Shown: piece after piece, positions 42,752 to 52,278 of the stretch
Numbering within the stretch: the first letter of the stretch is position 1
Layout of the letters: each line of letters begins with the position of its first letter
Translations under genes and position numbers: made by a program
Notes under the pieces: generated by a model
Database searches by the model: none
Seen by the model: the letters and a program-made list of their open reading frames with translations, nothing else
What the model was told of the DNA's origin: nothing
Assembly (NCBI GenBank): GCA_040506275.1
Contig: JBEVXD010000004.1
Coordinates: 372,001 to 436,000, forward strand
Reading direction: 5' to 3'
DNA length: 64,000 bases
Source of the DNA: Thiodiazotropha sp040506275
Lineage (GTDB): Bacteria; Pseudomonadota; Gammaproteobacteria; Chromatiales; Chromatiaceae

Positions 42752-43237
42752 TCAGTGACTATGTCCGCTGTGATTTGATTGCTTCATCTGCATGCGCAAC
42801 TTACGTACTGGCGCATCCACTTTGAGCTGCGAACCATCATCAAATGACAGGGTCAGGCCTACCATTTCACCTGGAACCAGCTTTTGTTTCAAGCCAATCA
42901 ACATCACATGCAGCCCGCCGGGCTTCAGGCTGGTCATCTCTCCAGCAGGGAGATCTATCTTTTCCACTCTACGCATACGCATCATGCCCTCTTCCATGGT
43001 ATGGGTATGTAATTCGACCACCTCAGCGGCACTACTGCTGGCTGAAACCAGAGCAATCGCTTTGTCGCTCTTGTTGTGGATTGACATGAAGGAGGCGGAA
43101 TTTGGCTGTCCAGGGGGCACTGCCCTAACATAGGGATCGTCAACCATGACCATCTCTCCGGTAGAACCGGCTAAAACCAATTGACTCATGACGACCAGGC
43201 AAAACCCGATGAGTAGAGGAAAACGTTGAAAGGTCAT
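42752..43237 (-). CDS. PCuAC-family periplasmic copper chaperone
   Basis: 161-residue protein with a signal peptide (about 1-23) and a PCuAC (DUF461) domain. The copper site pattern is visible: SASFMSIHNKS, then HTHTMEEGMMRMRRVEKIDLPAGE and LKPGGLHVMLIGLK (His/Met ligands), with a His-rich tail SNHSGHSH. PCuAC delivers Cu(I) to the CuA or CuB centre of haem-copper oxidases. ATG 43237 has GGGAGAAAG upstream. No Sco gene is adjacent. Confidence 0.9.
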   Translation of the reverse strand: MTFQRFPLLIGFCLVVMSQLVLAGSTGEMVMVDDPYVRAVPPGQPNSASFMSIHNKSDKAIALVSASSSAAEVVELHTHTMEEGMMRMRRVEKIDLPAGEMTSLKPGGLHVMLIGLKQKLVPGEMVGLTLSFDDGSQLKVDAPVRKLRMQMKQSNHSGHSH

Positions 43238-43501
43238 TACTTTCTCCCGAGAATTCAATTTAGCTAGGGGAATGGCGGTCTGGCATGACAACCTGTGCGT
43301 GCATACTCAGCCACCCTTCTCTTTAAGAGGTCTAATAAACCCCTTGGCGCAGGAGAATGGCATTAATGGGCTAACAAAGGCAATCCCATCTGACTAATGT
43401 TTATTAAAAAACCGCCTCAAATTGTGCCAAATCACTCATTTAGAGTCATATCCCACATATCCATTAAAAATTGTGGGTAAACTTAATCCGTTACCCATAA
43501 A

Positions 43502-43532
43502 AAAAGCGCCTGCAAAAAAGCCAGGCGCTTTT
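43502..43532 (-). terminator. rho-independent terminator of the cytochrome c551-type gene
   Basis: An 11-bp stem AAAAGCGCCTG/CAGGCGCTTTT with a 9-base loop. Read on the minus strand it ends in TTTTT. It lies about 40 bases beyond the cytochrome stop. Confidence 0.85.
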
Positions 43533-43569
43533 CGACCACTCGTAGCAAGTGGTAGCTCTCAGAGCAATC

Positions 43570-43893
43570 TTAGAGGGTCATAATCCACTCAACGACTACC
43601 TTGATATCTTCATCGCTGACATGGGCATTAGGTGGCATAGGAACAGGACCCCATACACCAGAACCACCAGCTTTAACCTTGGCTACCAACGCATCGACAG
43701 CGCCGTCCTGACCTTTGTATTTGGCGGCAACTTCTTTGTAAGCCGGGCCAACGACCTTAGTCTCAACCTGGTGGCAAGCCATGCAGCCACGTTGTGTTGC
43801 AAGCGCAATAGGATCAGCTGAAGCTGTAGCAACAGCACCAAGAGCAAGCACAGAAGCGCTGGTAGACAGCAGCAATGATTTCATCTTATTCAT
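43570..43893 (-). CDS. class I c-type cytochrome (c551/c552-like)
   Basis: 107-residue periplasmic monohaem cytochrome. Signal peptide about 1-26 (ending ASA), haem site CMACH (37-41) and a Met ligand in PVPMPPN (about 83-89), with a C-terminal VVEWIMTL helix. It is a small soluble electron carrier, typical of c551/c552/c5 partners of terminal oxidases or sulfur-oxidation enzymes. Monocistronic with its own terminator. Confidence 0.9.
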   Translation of the reverse strand: MNKMKSLLLSTSASVLALGAVATASADPIALATQRGCMACHQVETKVVGPAYKEVAAKYKGQDGAVDALVAKVKAGGSGVWGPVPMPPNAHVSDEDIKVVVEWIMTL

Positions 43894-44024
43894 CAGGGAT
43901 TTATCCTCATGTAGTTCAGTTATTTAGGGTACAGCTGCGGGGGCTAATTCAAGAGTCGTTTCCCACAAAATTGCTGGATTATACGTTAAACGGGCAGTAA
44001 ATGCCTATAAAGGACAATTATCAA

Positions 44025-44486
44025 TCAAACATTTTCACAAAAAATAACTTCTTGTTTGTTCAAACGCTTGCCAGCAACTGACGCAAATCTACTCCAGTTG
44101 GGTTTGACATCAGAAATGAATAGGTGACTCCCACATTCACAATCTGAAGCGCCAAATCCAGGAATCGGCTGCCTATGTTTAAGGTGACTTGCTAGTAATC
44201 CAGCCCACTCATGCTCTCGCCGACAAGGATCATGAGTAAACCATATTTCGCTCAACACAGACTCAGCACGCAGATAGTCAATATGCCAGTGAGGGCGTTG
44301 ACTGACACGCTGATGGTGTCTACATCGCGCCGCCACCCCACCGGGACCAAAGGCACTGCCGACATAGAGATACCAGCCTTTTTGAAAATCATACTCGCCC
44401 AGACGTCCCACCCGAATCGTCTTCTTTCTGCTATTTTTCAGTAGCAGAACATAGGTGCCAGGCAATTTGAGTTGCGGGCCGGTCAC
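44025..44486 (-). CDS. DUF123 (GIY-YIG-like) protein
   Basis: 153-residue protein of the DUF123/GIY-YIG-related family. The GTYVLLL...GWYLYVGSAFGPGG pattern and HWHIDYLRAE are typical. Members are thought to be DNA nucleases but few are studied. The start is GTG, three bases after the stop of the YqhA gene on the same strand, so the two are coupled. The C-terminal half has a Cys-rich segment (ASDCECGSHLF), common in the family. Confidence 0.88.
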   Translation of the reverse strand: MTGPQLKLPGTYVLLLKNSRKKTIRVGRLGEYDFQKGWYLYVGSAFGPGGVAARCRHHQRVSQRPHWHIDYLRAESVLSEIWFTHDPCRREHEWAGLLASHLKHRQPIPGFGASDCECGSHLFISDVKPNWSRFASVAGKRLNKQEVIFCENV

Positions 44487-44489
44487 GCG

Positions 44490-45005
44490 TTAGTGAGAGC
44501 CCTTATCCGCCATGTGCGATAAGTAGAGGGCCAATCCAAGCAGTGCAATCCCCCCGGCAAACTGAAGCAGATCCATCGGGGTTGTGAACTCCATCCCCAG
44601 GGCAAATTCAAAATAACGCACCACCAGGATCATCATCACCACCTTGGCCAAGCGGCTTTTCAGATCATCCAAACTGGTTATCATCAACACATTCGAGGCA
44701 CTCTCCGACCCTTCAGCATGATCGATCTTACTGATAAACAGTTCATACAAACCCAGAGAGAAGATCAGTAGCACCGTGGCCAGCAGATAACCATCGACGA
44801 TTTCCACGACATGGGTCACTGTGGATGATCGCAAAGCCACCCGCTCTTCTCCCGTCAATGCCGGAGAAGCATACGAACCCAGATGGGAGATCATATAGAA
44901 GGCATCTACAGAGGCCATATAAAACATAGCTACTGCTGCTGCCAGGCTGGCAATCACCGCCGCCAATACAATTAGGCGACTGTTCCAGAGTATTTTCTCA
45001 AACAT
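44490..45005 (-). CDS. yqhA: YqhA (UPF0114) family membrane protein
   Basis: 171-residue inner-membrane protein with about four TM helices (roughly 11-30, 75-98, 122-140 and 146-165). The family match is FEKILWNSRLIVLAAVIASL and later VVEIVDGYLLATVLLIFSLGLYELFISK. Function unknown. ATG 45005 is preferred to an in-frame GTG nine bases upstream. First gene of a two-gene unit with the DUF123 gene. Confidence 0.85.
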   Translation of the reverse strand: MFEKILWNSRLIVLAAVIASLAAAVAMFYMASVDAFYMISHLGSYASPALTGEERVALRSSTVTHVVEIVDGYLLATVLLIFSLGLYELFISKIDHAEGSESASNVLMITSLDDLKSRLAKVVMMILVVRYFEFALGMEFTTPMDLLQFAGGIALLGLALYLSHMADKGSH

Positions 45006-45216
45006 CACTTCCACTATTTAGTTAATCTCAGTCTTGTCAAAGCGGTCAAATCATACCAGACATGACCAGGCAGAGTGTTACCAGCCGCCTCAACATCGCA
45101 AATCTATATTTTAACCCTGATCCCGGCACGATCATCAGATCAGACCCGAAAAACCATATAGCATGCTGAGTGAATAGCCATTATCATCTGCCCCTTTTCG
45201 CCAGGATCATATAAAC

Positions 45217-48096
45217 ATGCCATCTTTTCTACCAGGCCAGCGCTGGATCAGTGACACGGAATCTGAACTTGGCCTGGGGATTATTGCCGACTGTGAAGGC
45301 CGACGTGTCAGCATCAATTTTCCCGCGATAGACGAAACTCGTGTCTACGCTATTGAAGGGGCGCCTTTGACAAGGGTTGCCTTTGCCACAGGTGACGAGA
45401 TTCAAAGCCGGGAAGGGTGGCAAATGCAGGTACGTGAAACCCAGCTCAATGACGGACTGATCACCTATCTGGGAGAAAAAGCCGACGGCAGCCAGGCTCG
45501 TTTGGATGAGATAGATTTGGACGACACCCTACGCATTGATCAACCCAAACAGCGCCTGCTCACCGGCCAGATCGATCCACCACACTGGTTCAATCTTCGG
45601 CAACTTACCCTTAAAAATATTGGCGAGCAGCAGCAATCATCACTCCTCGGTCTGGTGGGTCCCCGTATTGACCTGATACCCCATCAACTCTATATCGCCC
45701 ACGAAGTGGCAAGTCGCCTTGCCCCGAGAGTTCTGCTTGCGGATGAGGTTGGCCTTGGTAAGACTATCGAGGCCTGTCTGATACTTCACCAGCAACTATT
45801 GACCGGCCGCGCCAGCAGGGCGCTGATCCTGGTACCTGACCCGCTGGTACACCAGTGGCTGGTAGAACTTCTGCGACGCTTCAATCTTAAATTCCGCATT
45901 TTCGACGAAGAGACCTGCCAGGCAATCCAGGATTCAGGCCAGGGGGATAATCCTTTTCACTCAGAGCAACTGGTTCTCTGCAGCCTAAACCTGTTTCATC
46001 ATAATCCCGACCGACTTAGCCAGGCACTGAACGGCGAATGGGATCTGTTGATTGTAGATGAGGCCCATCATCTGACTTGGTCAGAAAATGATCCAAGCGC
46101 CGAGTATCTGCTGGTAGAGGCACTCTCTCTCAGGACACCAGGTGTACTGCTACTCACAGCCACGCCGGAGCAGCTTGGCCAGGCCGGTCACTTTGCCAGG
46201 TTGAGACTGCTCGATCCTGACCGTTATTATGATCTGCAAAGCTTTTTACAAGAGGAGCGCCACTATCATCCTGTCGCTGAAGCAGTAGAACATTTGTTAC
46301 GCAATGAACCCCTTCCAGAGCAAGCAACCCAGGCACTTCTGAGCAAACTGGATGAGACTGAGAGTACCCCTCTGCTGAATCTTCTGAATGATTCAGGAAG
46401 TAGTGAGGTGGATTGCCATGACGCCAGAGAGACGCTGATCAATATGCTGCTCGACCGGCATGGTACAGGACGAGTCCTGTTCCGTAACACTCGAGCGCGC
46501 ATCAGCGGCTTCCCTGAACGTAAGCTGTTGGCCACGCCTCTGCCACTTCCAGAGTCCTATGCAGATCTACTGGAGAATTCTGACATTGCGTCTGCTGAGT
46601 TACGTTTAACACCTGAGCGGATCTGTAGTGAACATGGGCACCCAGCCTGGTGGCAGGATGATCCCAGAGTACCCTGGCTGATCGAACTACTACGACAACA
46701 CGCTGAGACAAAGTTATTACTAATCTGTACCCATGGGGAGACAGCCGTAGAGTTACAGGAAGCGGTTCGCGCCCAATCCGGCATCTCTGCCGGACTATTT
46801 CACCAGCAGATGAGTATTGTTGAACGTGACAGAGCCGCTGCATGGTTCGCGGATCCGGAAGGTACGCGTCTTCTGATCTGTTCAGAGATCGGTAGTGAAG
46901 GCCGGAATTTTCAATTCGCTCACCACCTGATTCTGTTCGATCTGCCCTTGGATCCTGACCTGCTTGAACAACGCATTGGTCGACTCGACCGGATCGGACA
47001 AAAGCAGACAGTAAAGATACATCAACCCTATCTGGATCCAGGCCCACAATCGGTCATGCTGCACTGGTACCGGGATGGCTTAGATGCTTTCAGCAACCAT
47101 GTTCCAGGCGCCCAGCAGATCAGTGAGCAGCTCAGCTCTGAACTGTGGCAGCTCATTGAATATGGACAGGATAACGCTTCACTGCCCCAGCTAATTGATC
47201 AAACCCGTCAGCTTAGAGAAGAGATCCAGACCCGGTTGCAACAGGGTCGAGACCACCTGCTTGAACTGAGCGCCTGTAGAGAACCCGTGGCAAGCCAGGT
47301 GGTAGAGCAACTGCGAGAACAAGATAACGCCAAGGCTTTGAACGACTACCTCAACCAACTCTTTGACAACTACAACATCGAGATCGAAGAGCTGGGTAAA
47401 GCAGGACTCATTCTGCGTCCTGGTGAGCAGGTAGTCGCGGGCTCTCTACCCGGTCTACCGACTGATGGATTGACTGTAACATTCAGCCGGCAGGACGCCC
47501 TGACCCACGAAGAGCGGCAGTTCCTGACCTGGGAACACCCATTGGTCCGTGGGGCCATGGAACAGGTGATAGGCATACAGACAGGTAACAGTAGCGTTAT
47601 GGCCTGTGCACATCCTAAATTGAAAAAGGGGCAGTTACTCCTGGAGTGTCTGTTCGTTGTCGAATGCCCTGCACCACGAAAACTTCAGATAGGTCGTTTT
47701 CTGCCACCAACCCTGAAACGTGTCTTTATCGATTCAAAAGGCACTCGATACGACCACCTAATCGACTGTGAAAGCCTATTGGACCATGCCCAGGAACTGG
47801 ACCGACAAAGCCTGTTGCCTGTCATCAGTAGTTACCGGCAAGCAATCAGAGCACTGATATCACGGTCCGAAGAGGTCGCCCAAAAGCAGATAAAGAAAAC
47901 AGTCAAACAAGCATCAGCCAAAATGATGAGCCACTATACGACAGAGATTAAACGCATGCAGGCACTGAAAAAGCACAATCCCTCTGTCAGAAGCGAAGAG
48001 ATCGATCTGCTCCAGGATCAAGGGTTATCACTACACCAGCACCTTCAATCAGCCCGTTTGCGTCTTGATGCGGTCCGGCTGGTGGTTACTGTTTGA
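45217..48096 (+). CDS. rapA: RNA polymerase-associated ATPase RapA
   Basis: 959-residue Swi2/Snf2-type ATPase that binds core RNA polymerase and helps recycle it. An N-terminal Tudor-like region (FLPGQRWISDTESELGLG) is followed by helicase motifs DEVGLGKTIEA (about 175-185), DEAHH (281-285), TATPEQLG and, in the second RecA lobe, RIGRLDRIGQKQ. The C-terminal RapA-specific region is complete. Length is close to E. coli RapA (968). Monocistronic; divergent from yqhA. Confidence 0.95.
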   Translation: MPSFLPGQRWISDTESELGLGIIADCEGRRVSINFPAIDETRVYAIEGAPLTRVAFATGDEIQSREGWQMQVRETQLNDGLITYLGEKADGSQARLDEIDLDDTLRIDQPKQRLLTGQIDPPHWFNLRQLTLKNIGEQQQSSLLGLVGPRIDLIPHQLYIAHEVASRLAPRVLLADEVGLGKTIEACLILHQQLLTGRASRALILVPDPLVHQWLVELLRRFNLKFRIFDEETCQAIQDSGQGDNPFHSEQLVLCSLNLFHHNPDRLSQALNGEWDLLIVDEAHHLTWSENDPSAEYLLVEALSLRTPGVLLLTATPEQLGQAGHFARLRLLDPDRYYDLQSFLQEERHYHPVAEAVEHLLRNEPLPEQATQALLSKLDETESTPLLNLLNDSGSSEVDCHDARETLINMLLDRHGTGRVLFRNTRARISGFPERKLLATPLPLPESYADLLENSDIASAELRLTPERICSEHGHPAWWQDDPRVPWLIELLRQHAETKLLLICTHGETAVELQEAVRAQSGISAGLFHQQMSIVERDRAAAWFADPEGTRLLICSEIGSEGRNFQFAHHLILFDLPLDPDLLEQRIGRLDRIGQKQTVKIHQPYLDPGPQSVMLHWYRDGLDAFSNHVPGAQQISEQLSSELWQLIEYGQDNASLPQLIDQTRQLREEIQTRLQQGRDHLLELSACREPVASQVVEQLREQDNAKALNDYLNQLFDNYNIEIEELGKAGLILRPGEQVVAGSLPGLPTDGLTVTFSRQDALTHEERQFLTWEHPLVRGAMEQVIGIQTGNSSVMACAHPKLKKGQLLLECLFVVECPAPRKLQIGRFLPPTLKRVFIDSKGTRYDHLIDCESLLDHAQELDRQSLLPVISSYRQAIRALISRSEEVAQKQIKKTVKQASAKMMSHYTTEIKRMQALKKHNPSVRSEEIDLLQDQGLSLHQHLQSARLRLDAVRLVVTV

Positions 48097-48576
48097 TTAG
48101 TCCCTATTGAGGAGAACTAGGGACGGTATCGACATATTTAGGCGAGGAGCAGCATCTCGCACCCCGATAACCAGTGATAGTAATGCGCTAATATTGCTTG
48201 CAGCATCACATCCAGGCAGAGCGGGAAATCAGAAACCCATAAAACGCCTCGACACAATCAGATAACTTCGATCTGATCCAGCCACTTTTATCCCAGGGTG
48301 GATAAGCGCAGCGTATCCACCATAACGTTAGTGTAACGGGTCGTCATGGGCCAACTTAATAGACCACCATGAATAGAGTAGTCAAACCACTTCGTCACCT
48401 CGATTATTTGAACCACCAGACAATAAAGAATGATGCAGATCATCTGATTTAGCTGCCTTTACCGAGAAACGCTGCCAAGTCAAATTAGTTAAACATTCAT
48501 ATGGTATAAGGCACCATTTTTGGATCTTAACCTGGCTTTCTCTTGGCCCCAACTGCCATCTTTTTGAGGTAATTCC
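48097..48576. other. intergenic region between rapA and btaA
   Basis: About 480 bases without a gene. Near 48293-48321 there is a short palindromic repeat (GGTGGATAAGCGCAGCGTATCCACC), related in style to family B arms. The right part is AT-rich and should hold the btaA promoter. I looked for a Pho box and did not find a convincing one. Confidence 0.5.
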
Positions 48577-49770
48577 GTGACTCCGAAACCGGCTATTTCC
48601 GACCGCTTCCATCAGAAAATCTTCAGCTCCCTATATCAGCGCTCCCTGGTCTATAACACCTGCTGGGAAGACCCGGCGGTCGACCGTGATGCCTTGCGCA
48701 TAGGGAGCGATGATCGCATGTTGGTGATCACCAGTGCAGGTTGCAATGTGCTGGATTACGCCCTCTGTGCGCCCAGCCACATTGATGCAGTGGATGCCAA
48801 TCCCCGCCAGACTGCGCTACTGGAGTTGAAGCTGAGCACGATTCGCCATCTCGATTTTGACGATTTCTTTAGCTTTTTTGGTGAAGGGACACATCAGCAT
48901 GCATCTGAGGCTTATCACGATGCCTTGCGAGCTGACCTATCCCCCTTTGCCCGCGACTACTGGGATAAGCACATAAAGTGGTTCAATCCCAAAGGCAGCA
49001 GCTTTTTCTACTATGGATTGTCGGGTCTGGTGGCACGGGCTTTCCGCCGCTATCTCAAGATGAGGCCCAAGTTGCGCTCGGGTATCCACTCTTTGTACGA
49101 AGCTTCGGATATTGATGACCAGCGCGAGCGATATGATGCTGCTGTCGCACCCTTTTTATGGAGCCGAGGGGTCAATTGGGCTATCTCCCGGCCTATTACC
49201 ATGAGTTTGCTCGGTGTACCCCATCCCCAGCGCGAGGAAGTGGTTCGCAGCCATGCCAATGGCATTGCGGGCTTCGTGCGCGATGCCATCGACTATGTCT
49301 TTCGTATGTTACCGGTGGGGGATAACTATTTCTGGGCCGTCTATATCTACGGTAAATATACTCGGGATTGCTGTCCTGAATACCTCAAACCCGAGAATTT
49401 CCTCGCACTTAAGAATGGCCTGGCAGATCGCATCTCGCCACACACCTGTACCGTCACCGACTTTCTACAGCAGCATGATGAGAAGATATCACGCTTTGTA
49501 TTGTTGGATCATATGGATTGGATGAGCGCTTATTATCCCCAGGCGCTGGTCGAAGAGTGGCAAGCGATCATGGCGCGTGCCACACCGGAAGCGCGCCTTA
49601 TATTCCGCAGCGCCCATCACACCCCTGAGTATCTGGAGAAGCTGGAGCTGCCCGGTCATGGTCGCTTGACCAATCTCCTTGGTTTTGAGAAAAATCTTGC
49701 CAAAGAGTTGAATCTGCGTGATCGGGTACACACCTACGCCGGTTTTCACATTGCTCACATGAATGCCTGA
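48577..49770 (+). CDS. btaA: BtaA-like S-adenosylmethionine:diacylglycerol 3-amino-3-carboxypropyltransferase (DUF3419)
   Basis: 397-residue DUF3419/BtaA protein. It transfers the aminocarboxypropyl group of SAM to diacylglycerol, the first step to betaine lipids (DGTS). Matching blocks are VYNTCWEDPAVDRDAL (about 26-41), LVITSAGCNVLDYAL, the acidic IDAVDANPRQTALLELK and the C-terminal LLDHMDWM and RLIFRSAHHTPEYLEKL. Start is GTG with GAGG eight bases upstream. A BtaB-type methyltransferase follows 62 bases downstream, which strongly supports the role. Codon use (many GGT, CGC, GCC) differs a little from its neighbours, so transfer is possible. Confidence 0.88.
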   Translation: MTPKPAISDRFHQKIFSSLYQRSLVYNTCWEDPAVDRDALRIGSDDRMLVITSAGCNVLDYALCAPSHIDAVDANPRQTALLELKLSTIRHLDFDDFFSFFGEGTHQHASEAYHDALRADLSPFARDYWDKHIKWFNPKGSSFFYYGLSGLVARAFRRYLKMRPKLRSGIHSLYEASDIDDQRERYDAAVAPFLWSRGVNWAISRPITMSLLGVPHPQREEVVRSHANGIAGFVRDAIDYVFRMLPVGDNYFWAVYIYGKYTRDCCPEYLKPENFLALKNGLADRISPHTCTVTDFLQQHDEKISRFVLLDHMDWMSAYYPQALVEEWQAIMARATPEARLIFRSAHHTPEYLEKLELPGHGRLTNLLGFEKNLAKELNLRDRVHTYAGFHIAHMNA

Positions 49771-49832
49771 CCCGGCATGCATCTAAGATATTTCACCCGG
49801 AATGATGGTTTTAAGTGTTGGTGTCGTTGCGT

Positions 49833-50621
49833 ATGAGTTCAGAACAGAAAGTAACAACTACAGCTGACCCAAAGCGTCTCAGCTCAGGACTCTTCAGTGA
49901 GGCTCAGGTGCTCTGGTCGCTGTTGCGCGGCCAGCCTGGTGGTGGTGATCATGCTGAACGGCTTACAGCTTTTTATGGCCCCCAGGCGGCACATTATGAT
50001 GCTTTCCGCGAGCGTTTGTTACAAGGGCGGGGCGAACTATTGCAGGGAATATGGCAGCGCTTGGCCGAGGATCAGGGTTCGACACTCAGCTTACTGGAAC
50101 TGGGGGCGGGCACCGGTCGTAATCTCAGCTACCTTGGGGAATCAGTCACACATTTTGATCGTATCGACCTGGTGGACCTGTGTGAGCCTCTGCTGAATCA
50201 AGCCCGAAGCAAGTGGCAGAGGCATGAGCAGGTCCATTTTCATCTGGGTGACGCCACGACTTTTCAGACCCAGACCCCCGTGGATGCAATCTATTTCTCT
50301 TACGCTTTAACCATGATTCCAAACTGGTTTCAGGCAATCGATAACGCCATCGCCAATCTCAAGCCCGGTGGCTGGCTGGGTGTGGTGGATTTCTACGTCT
50401 CTCGTCGCTATCCAAATCCCGGTTCAGTACGTCATAGTGGTTTTTCCCGGCACTTCTGGCCAGCTTGGTTTGCCCATGATGGGGTGCGCCCCAATCAAGA
50501 TCTGCTGCCCTATTTGCAACAGCGGTTGCGCCCGGAATTGGTACATGAGTTGCGAGCCAAAGTGCCCTATCTACCCGGACTACACGTTCCTTACTTCCTC
50601 TTTATTGGCCAAAAGGTCTAG
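49833..50621 (+). CDS. btaB: BtaB-like N-methyltransferase for betaine lipid synthesis
   Basis: 262-residue class I SAM-dependent methyltransferase. The SAM site is LLELGAGTGRNLSYLG (about 86-101), with the acidic IDLVDLCEPLL and a GDATTFQ loop. It should trimethylate the amino group made by BtaA to give DGTS. The N-terminal helix (YGPQAAHYDAFRERLL) is typical of BtaB. ATG 49833 is chosen; an in-frame GTG at 49815 is possible. Placement just after btaA is the main evidence for specificity. Confidence 0.85.
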   Translation: MSSEQKVTTTADPKRLSSGLFSEAQVLWSLLRGQPGGGDHAERLTAFYGPQAAHYDAFRERLLQGRGELLQGIWQRLAEDQGSTLSLLELGAGTGRNLSYLGESVTHFDRIDLVDLCEPLLNQARSKWQRHEQVHFHLGDATTFQTQTPVDAIYFSYALTMIPNWFQAIDNAIANLKPGGWLGVVDFYVSRRYPNPGSVRHSGFSRHFWPAWFAHDGVRPNQDLLPYLQQRLRPELVHELRAKVPYLPGLHVPYFLFIGQKV

Positions 50622-50714
50622 TGGGTTGTTTTCTATGTAGAGAGAACCAGTAGTTGTACAGCCTCGGGATGGTGTGGTTCGCAACTCACTGAGCATGATT
50701 CATCACCATTAAAT

Positions 50715-50885
50715 CTCTCGCAAAGGCGCAAAGCACGCTAAGGGAGTAGTAATATTGTTTTTGATTAACCCCAACTCCCAGCGAACAGATATCACATTGT
50801 AGGTTGGATAAGCGTAGCGCCATCCGACACTCTTCTACGGTAATCACCTGAAACTGTTGGATGGCGCTACGCTTATCCAACCTAC
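50715..50885. repeat. family B REPIN-like element
   Basis: Arms GTAGGTTGGATAAGCGTAGC and reverse complement bound 50799-50885. The left flank with CGCAAAGGCGCAAAGC and AGCGAACAGATA matches the copy at 41155-41317. It is joined directly to a truncated family A element, as if one had inserted into the other. Confidence 0.85.
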
Positions 50886-50890
50886 AACAC

Positions 50891-51008
50891 AGTCCATCTA
50901 AAACGAAATCACCTGACAATTCGGATTGCAGACACTGCTGGTAGTGAACAAAGAATCTGGGATTTCTGGAGAATCTACACCCCGATGGTGCGGCAGGCCG
51001 CACCCTAC
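50891..51008. repeat. truncated family A element
   Basis: The interior and right arm of family A (AACGAAATCACCTGACAA... to GGCCGCACCCTAC) with the left arm missing. The break coincides with the family B element to its left. Confidence 0.8.
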
Positions 51009-51026
51009 GACTCACTATGGCTTTTT

Positions 51027-51049
51027 GGTGGGGCATGGCCCCACCCTAC
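51027..51049. repeat. family C single arm
   Basis: GGTGGGGCATGGCCCCACC followed by CTAC; preceded by the same CTCACTATGGCTTTTT as the copy at 51933, so both belong to a duplicated block. Confidence 0.8.
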
Positions 51050-51078
51050 AGCTAATAGTTCCAAACTAGAATAGCGCA

Positions 51079-51340
51079 CCCTCTTGGTATCCCGTTGTGA
51101 CACGAGCGAGAAGCGCAGGAAAAACCGATCAGCGGGCCTGACTGTTTGAGCGCAGCGAGTTTCAGGCCTGCCGGTTTTTCCGAGCATCGCAGCGGACCCG
51201 TAGGGGCGTGACATACGGGCGCCCTTTCTTTTGGTTACTTTTCTTTTGGCGAAAAAGAAAAGTGACTCGCCCAGGGGGGCGAAACAGTAGCGTGATGAGT
51301 TGATGGCAATAAAGACAGGGTACTCCCTCGAATAAACTCA
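51079..51340. repeat. structured repeat S, copy 1
   Basis: About 260-bp element present three times here. It has a 10-bp outer stem GGAAAAACCG/CGGTTTTTCC (51118-51127 with 51172-51181) around an inner GGCCTGA/TCAGGCC pair, and a second hairpin ACTTTTCTTTT/AAAAGAAAAGT (51237-51247 with 51253-51263). Open frames across it in several directions have no protein-family match and look accidental. The sequence type is one I recognise as scattered in many proteobacteria, without a known function. Confidence 0.8.
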
Positions 51341-51341
51341 G

Positions 51342-51482
51342 GTAGGGTGCGGCCTGCCGCACCATGCCCAACTGCAACGAAATCACCAGACAATTCGGAC
51401 TACAGACTCTGCTGGTTGTGAACAAAGTATCTGGGTTTCTTCGAAAATCTACACCCCGATGGTGCGGCAGGCCACACCCTAC
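51342..51482. repeat. family A REPIN-like element
   Basis: A 141-bp element with inverted GTAGGGTGCGGCC arms about 24 bases long and the conserved interior (AACGAAATCACCAGACAA). It separates structured repeats S1 and S2. Confidence 0.9.
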
Positions 51483-51508
51483 GATTAAAGTGACAGATTT
51501 GATCAGCG

Positions 51509-51772
51509 TACCTCTTGGTATCCCGTTTTGACACGAGTGAGAAGCACAGGAAAAACCGATCAGCGGGCCTGACTGTTTGAGCGCAGCGAGTTTCAGGCCT
51601 GCCGGTTTTTTCCGAGCATCGCAGCGGACCCGTAGGGGCGTGGCATACGGGCGCCCTTTCTTTTGGTTACTTTTCTTTTGGCGAAAAAGAAAAGTGACTC
51701 GCCCAAGGGGGCGAAACAGTAGCGTGATGAGTTGATGGCAATAAAGACAGGGTACTCCCCCGAATAAACTCA
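51509..51772. repeat. structured repeat S, copy 2
   Basis: Second copy of S, about 430 bases after the first, with both hairpins kept; one extra T lengthens the right arm of the outer stem (CGGTTTTTTCC) without breaking it. Confidence 0.8.
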
Positions 51773-51773
51773 G

Positions 51774-51914
51774 GTAGGGTGCGGCCTGCCGCACCACGCC
51801 CAACTGCAACGAAATTACCAGACAATTCGGATTACAGACTCTGCTGGTGGTGAACAAAGTATCTGGGTTTCTTCGAAAATCTATACCCTGATGGTGCGGC
51901 AGGCCGCATCCTAC
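51774..51914. repeat. family A REPIN-like element
   Basis: A 141-bp copy with both arms, nearly identical to the element at 51342. The right arm carries one change (GGCCGCATCC). Confidence 0.9.
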
Positions 51915-51932
51915 GACTCACTATGGCTTTTT

Positions 51933-51955
51933 GGTGGGGCATGGCCCCACCCTAC
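51933..51955. repeat. family C single arm
   Basis: Same 23-bp unit and same left flank as at 51027. Confidence 0.8.
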
Positions 51956-51981
51956 GTCTAACGTGACAAATTCGAGCAGCG

Positions 51982-52226
51982 CACCTCTTGATATCCCGTT
52001 GTGACACGAGCGAGAAGCGCAGGAAAAACCGATCAGCGGGCCTGACTGTTTGAGCGCAGCGAGTTTCAGGCCTGCCGGTTTTTCCGAGCATCGCAGCGGA
52101 CCCGTAGGGGCGTGACATACGGGCGCCCTTTCTTTTGGTTACTTTTCTTTTGGCGAAAAAGAAAAGTGACTCGCCCAGGGGGGCGAAACAGCAGCGTGAT
52201 GAGTTGATGGTAATTAAAGACAGAGC
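51982..52226. repeat. structured repeat S, copy 3
   Basis: Third copy of S, about 473 bases after the second. Outer stem and poly-T/poly-A hairpin are both intact. The copy diverges after GAGTTGATGG near 52210. Confidence 0.8.
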
Positions 52227-52278
52227 ACACGCTTTAATGCCTTAACATGAGAATTAATTCTGACGAATAACCTGAAGA

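Noticed and set aside
48126..48142. TATCGACATATTTA near rapA resembles the prp operator
   Set aside because: The palindrome is broken (TATCGACA), no partner lies 63 bases away, and no related gene is next to it.
51162..51857. Long open frame across the repeat island with repeated protein segments
   Set aside because: It runs through structured repeat S and family A elements, repeats exactly with them, and has no domain. It is a by-product of the repeats.
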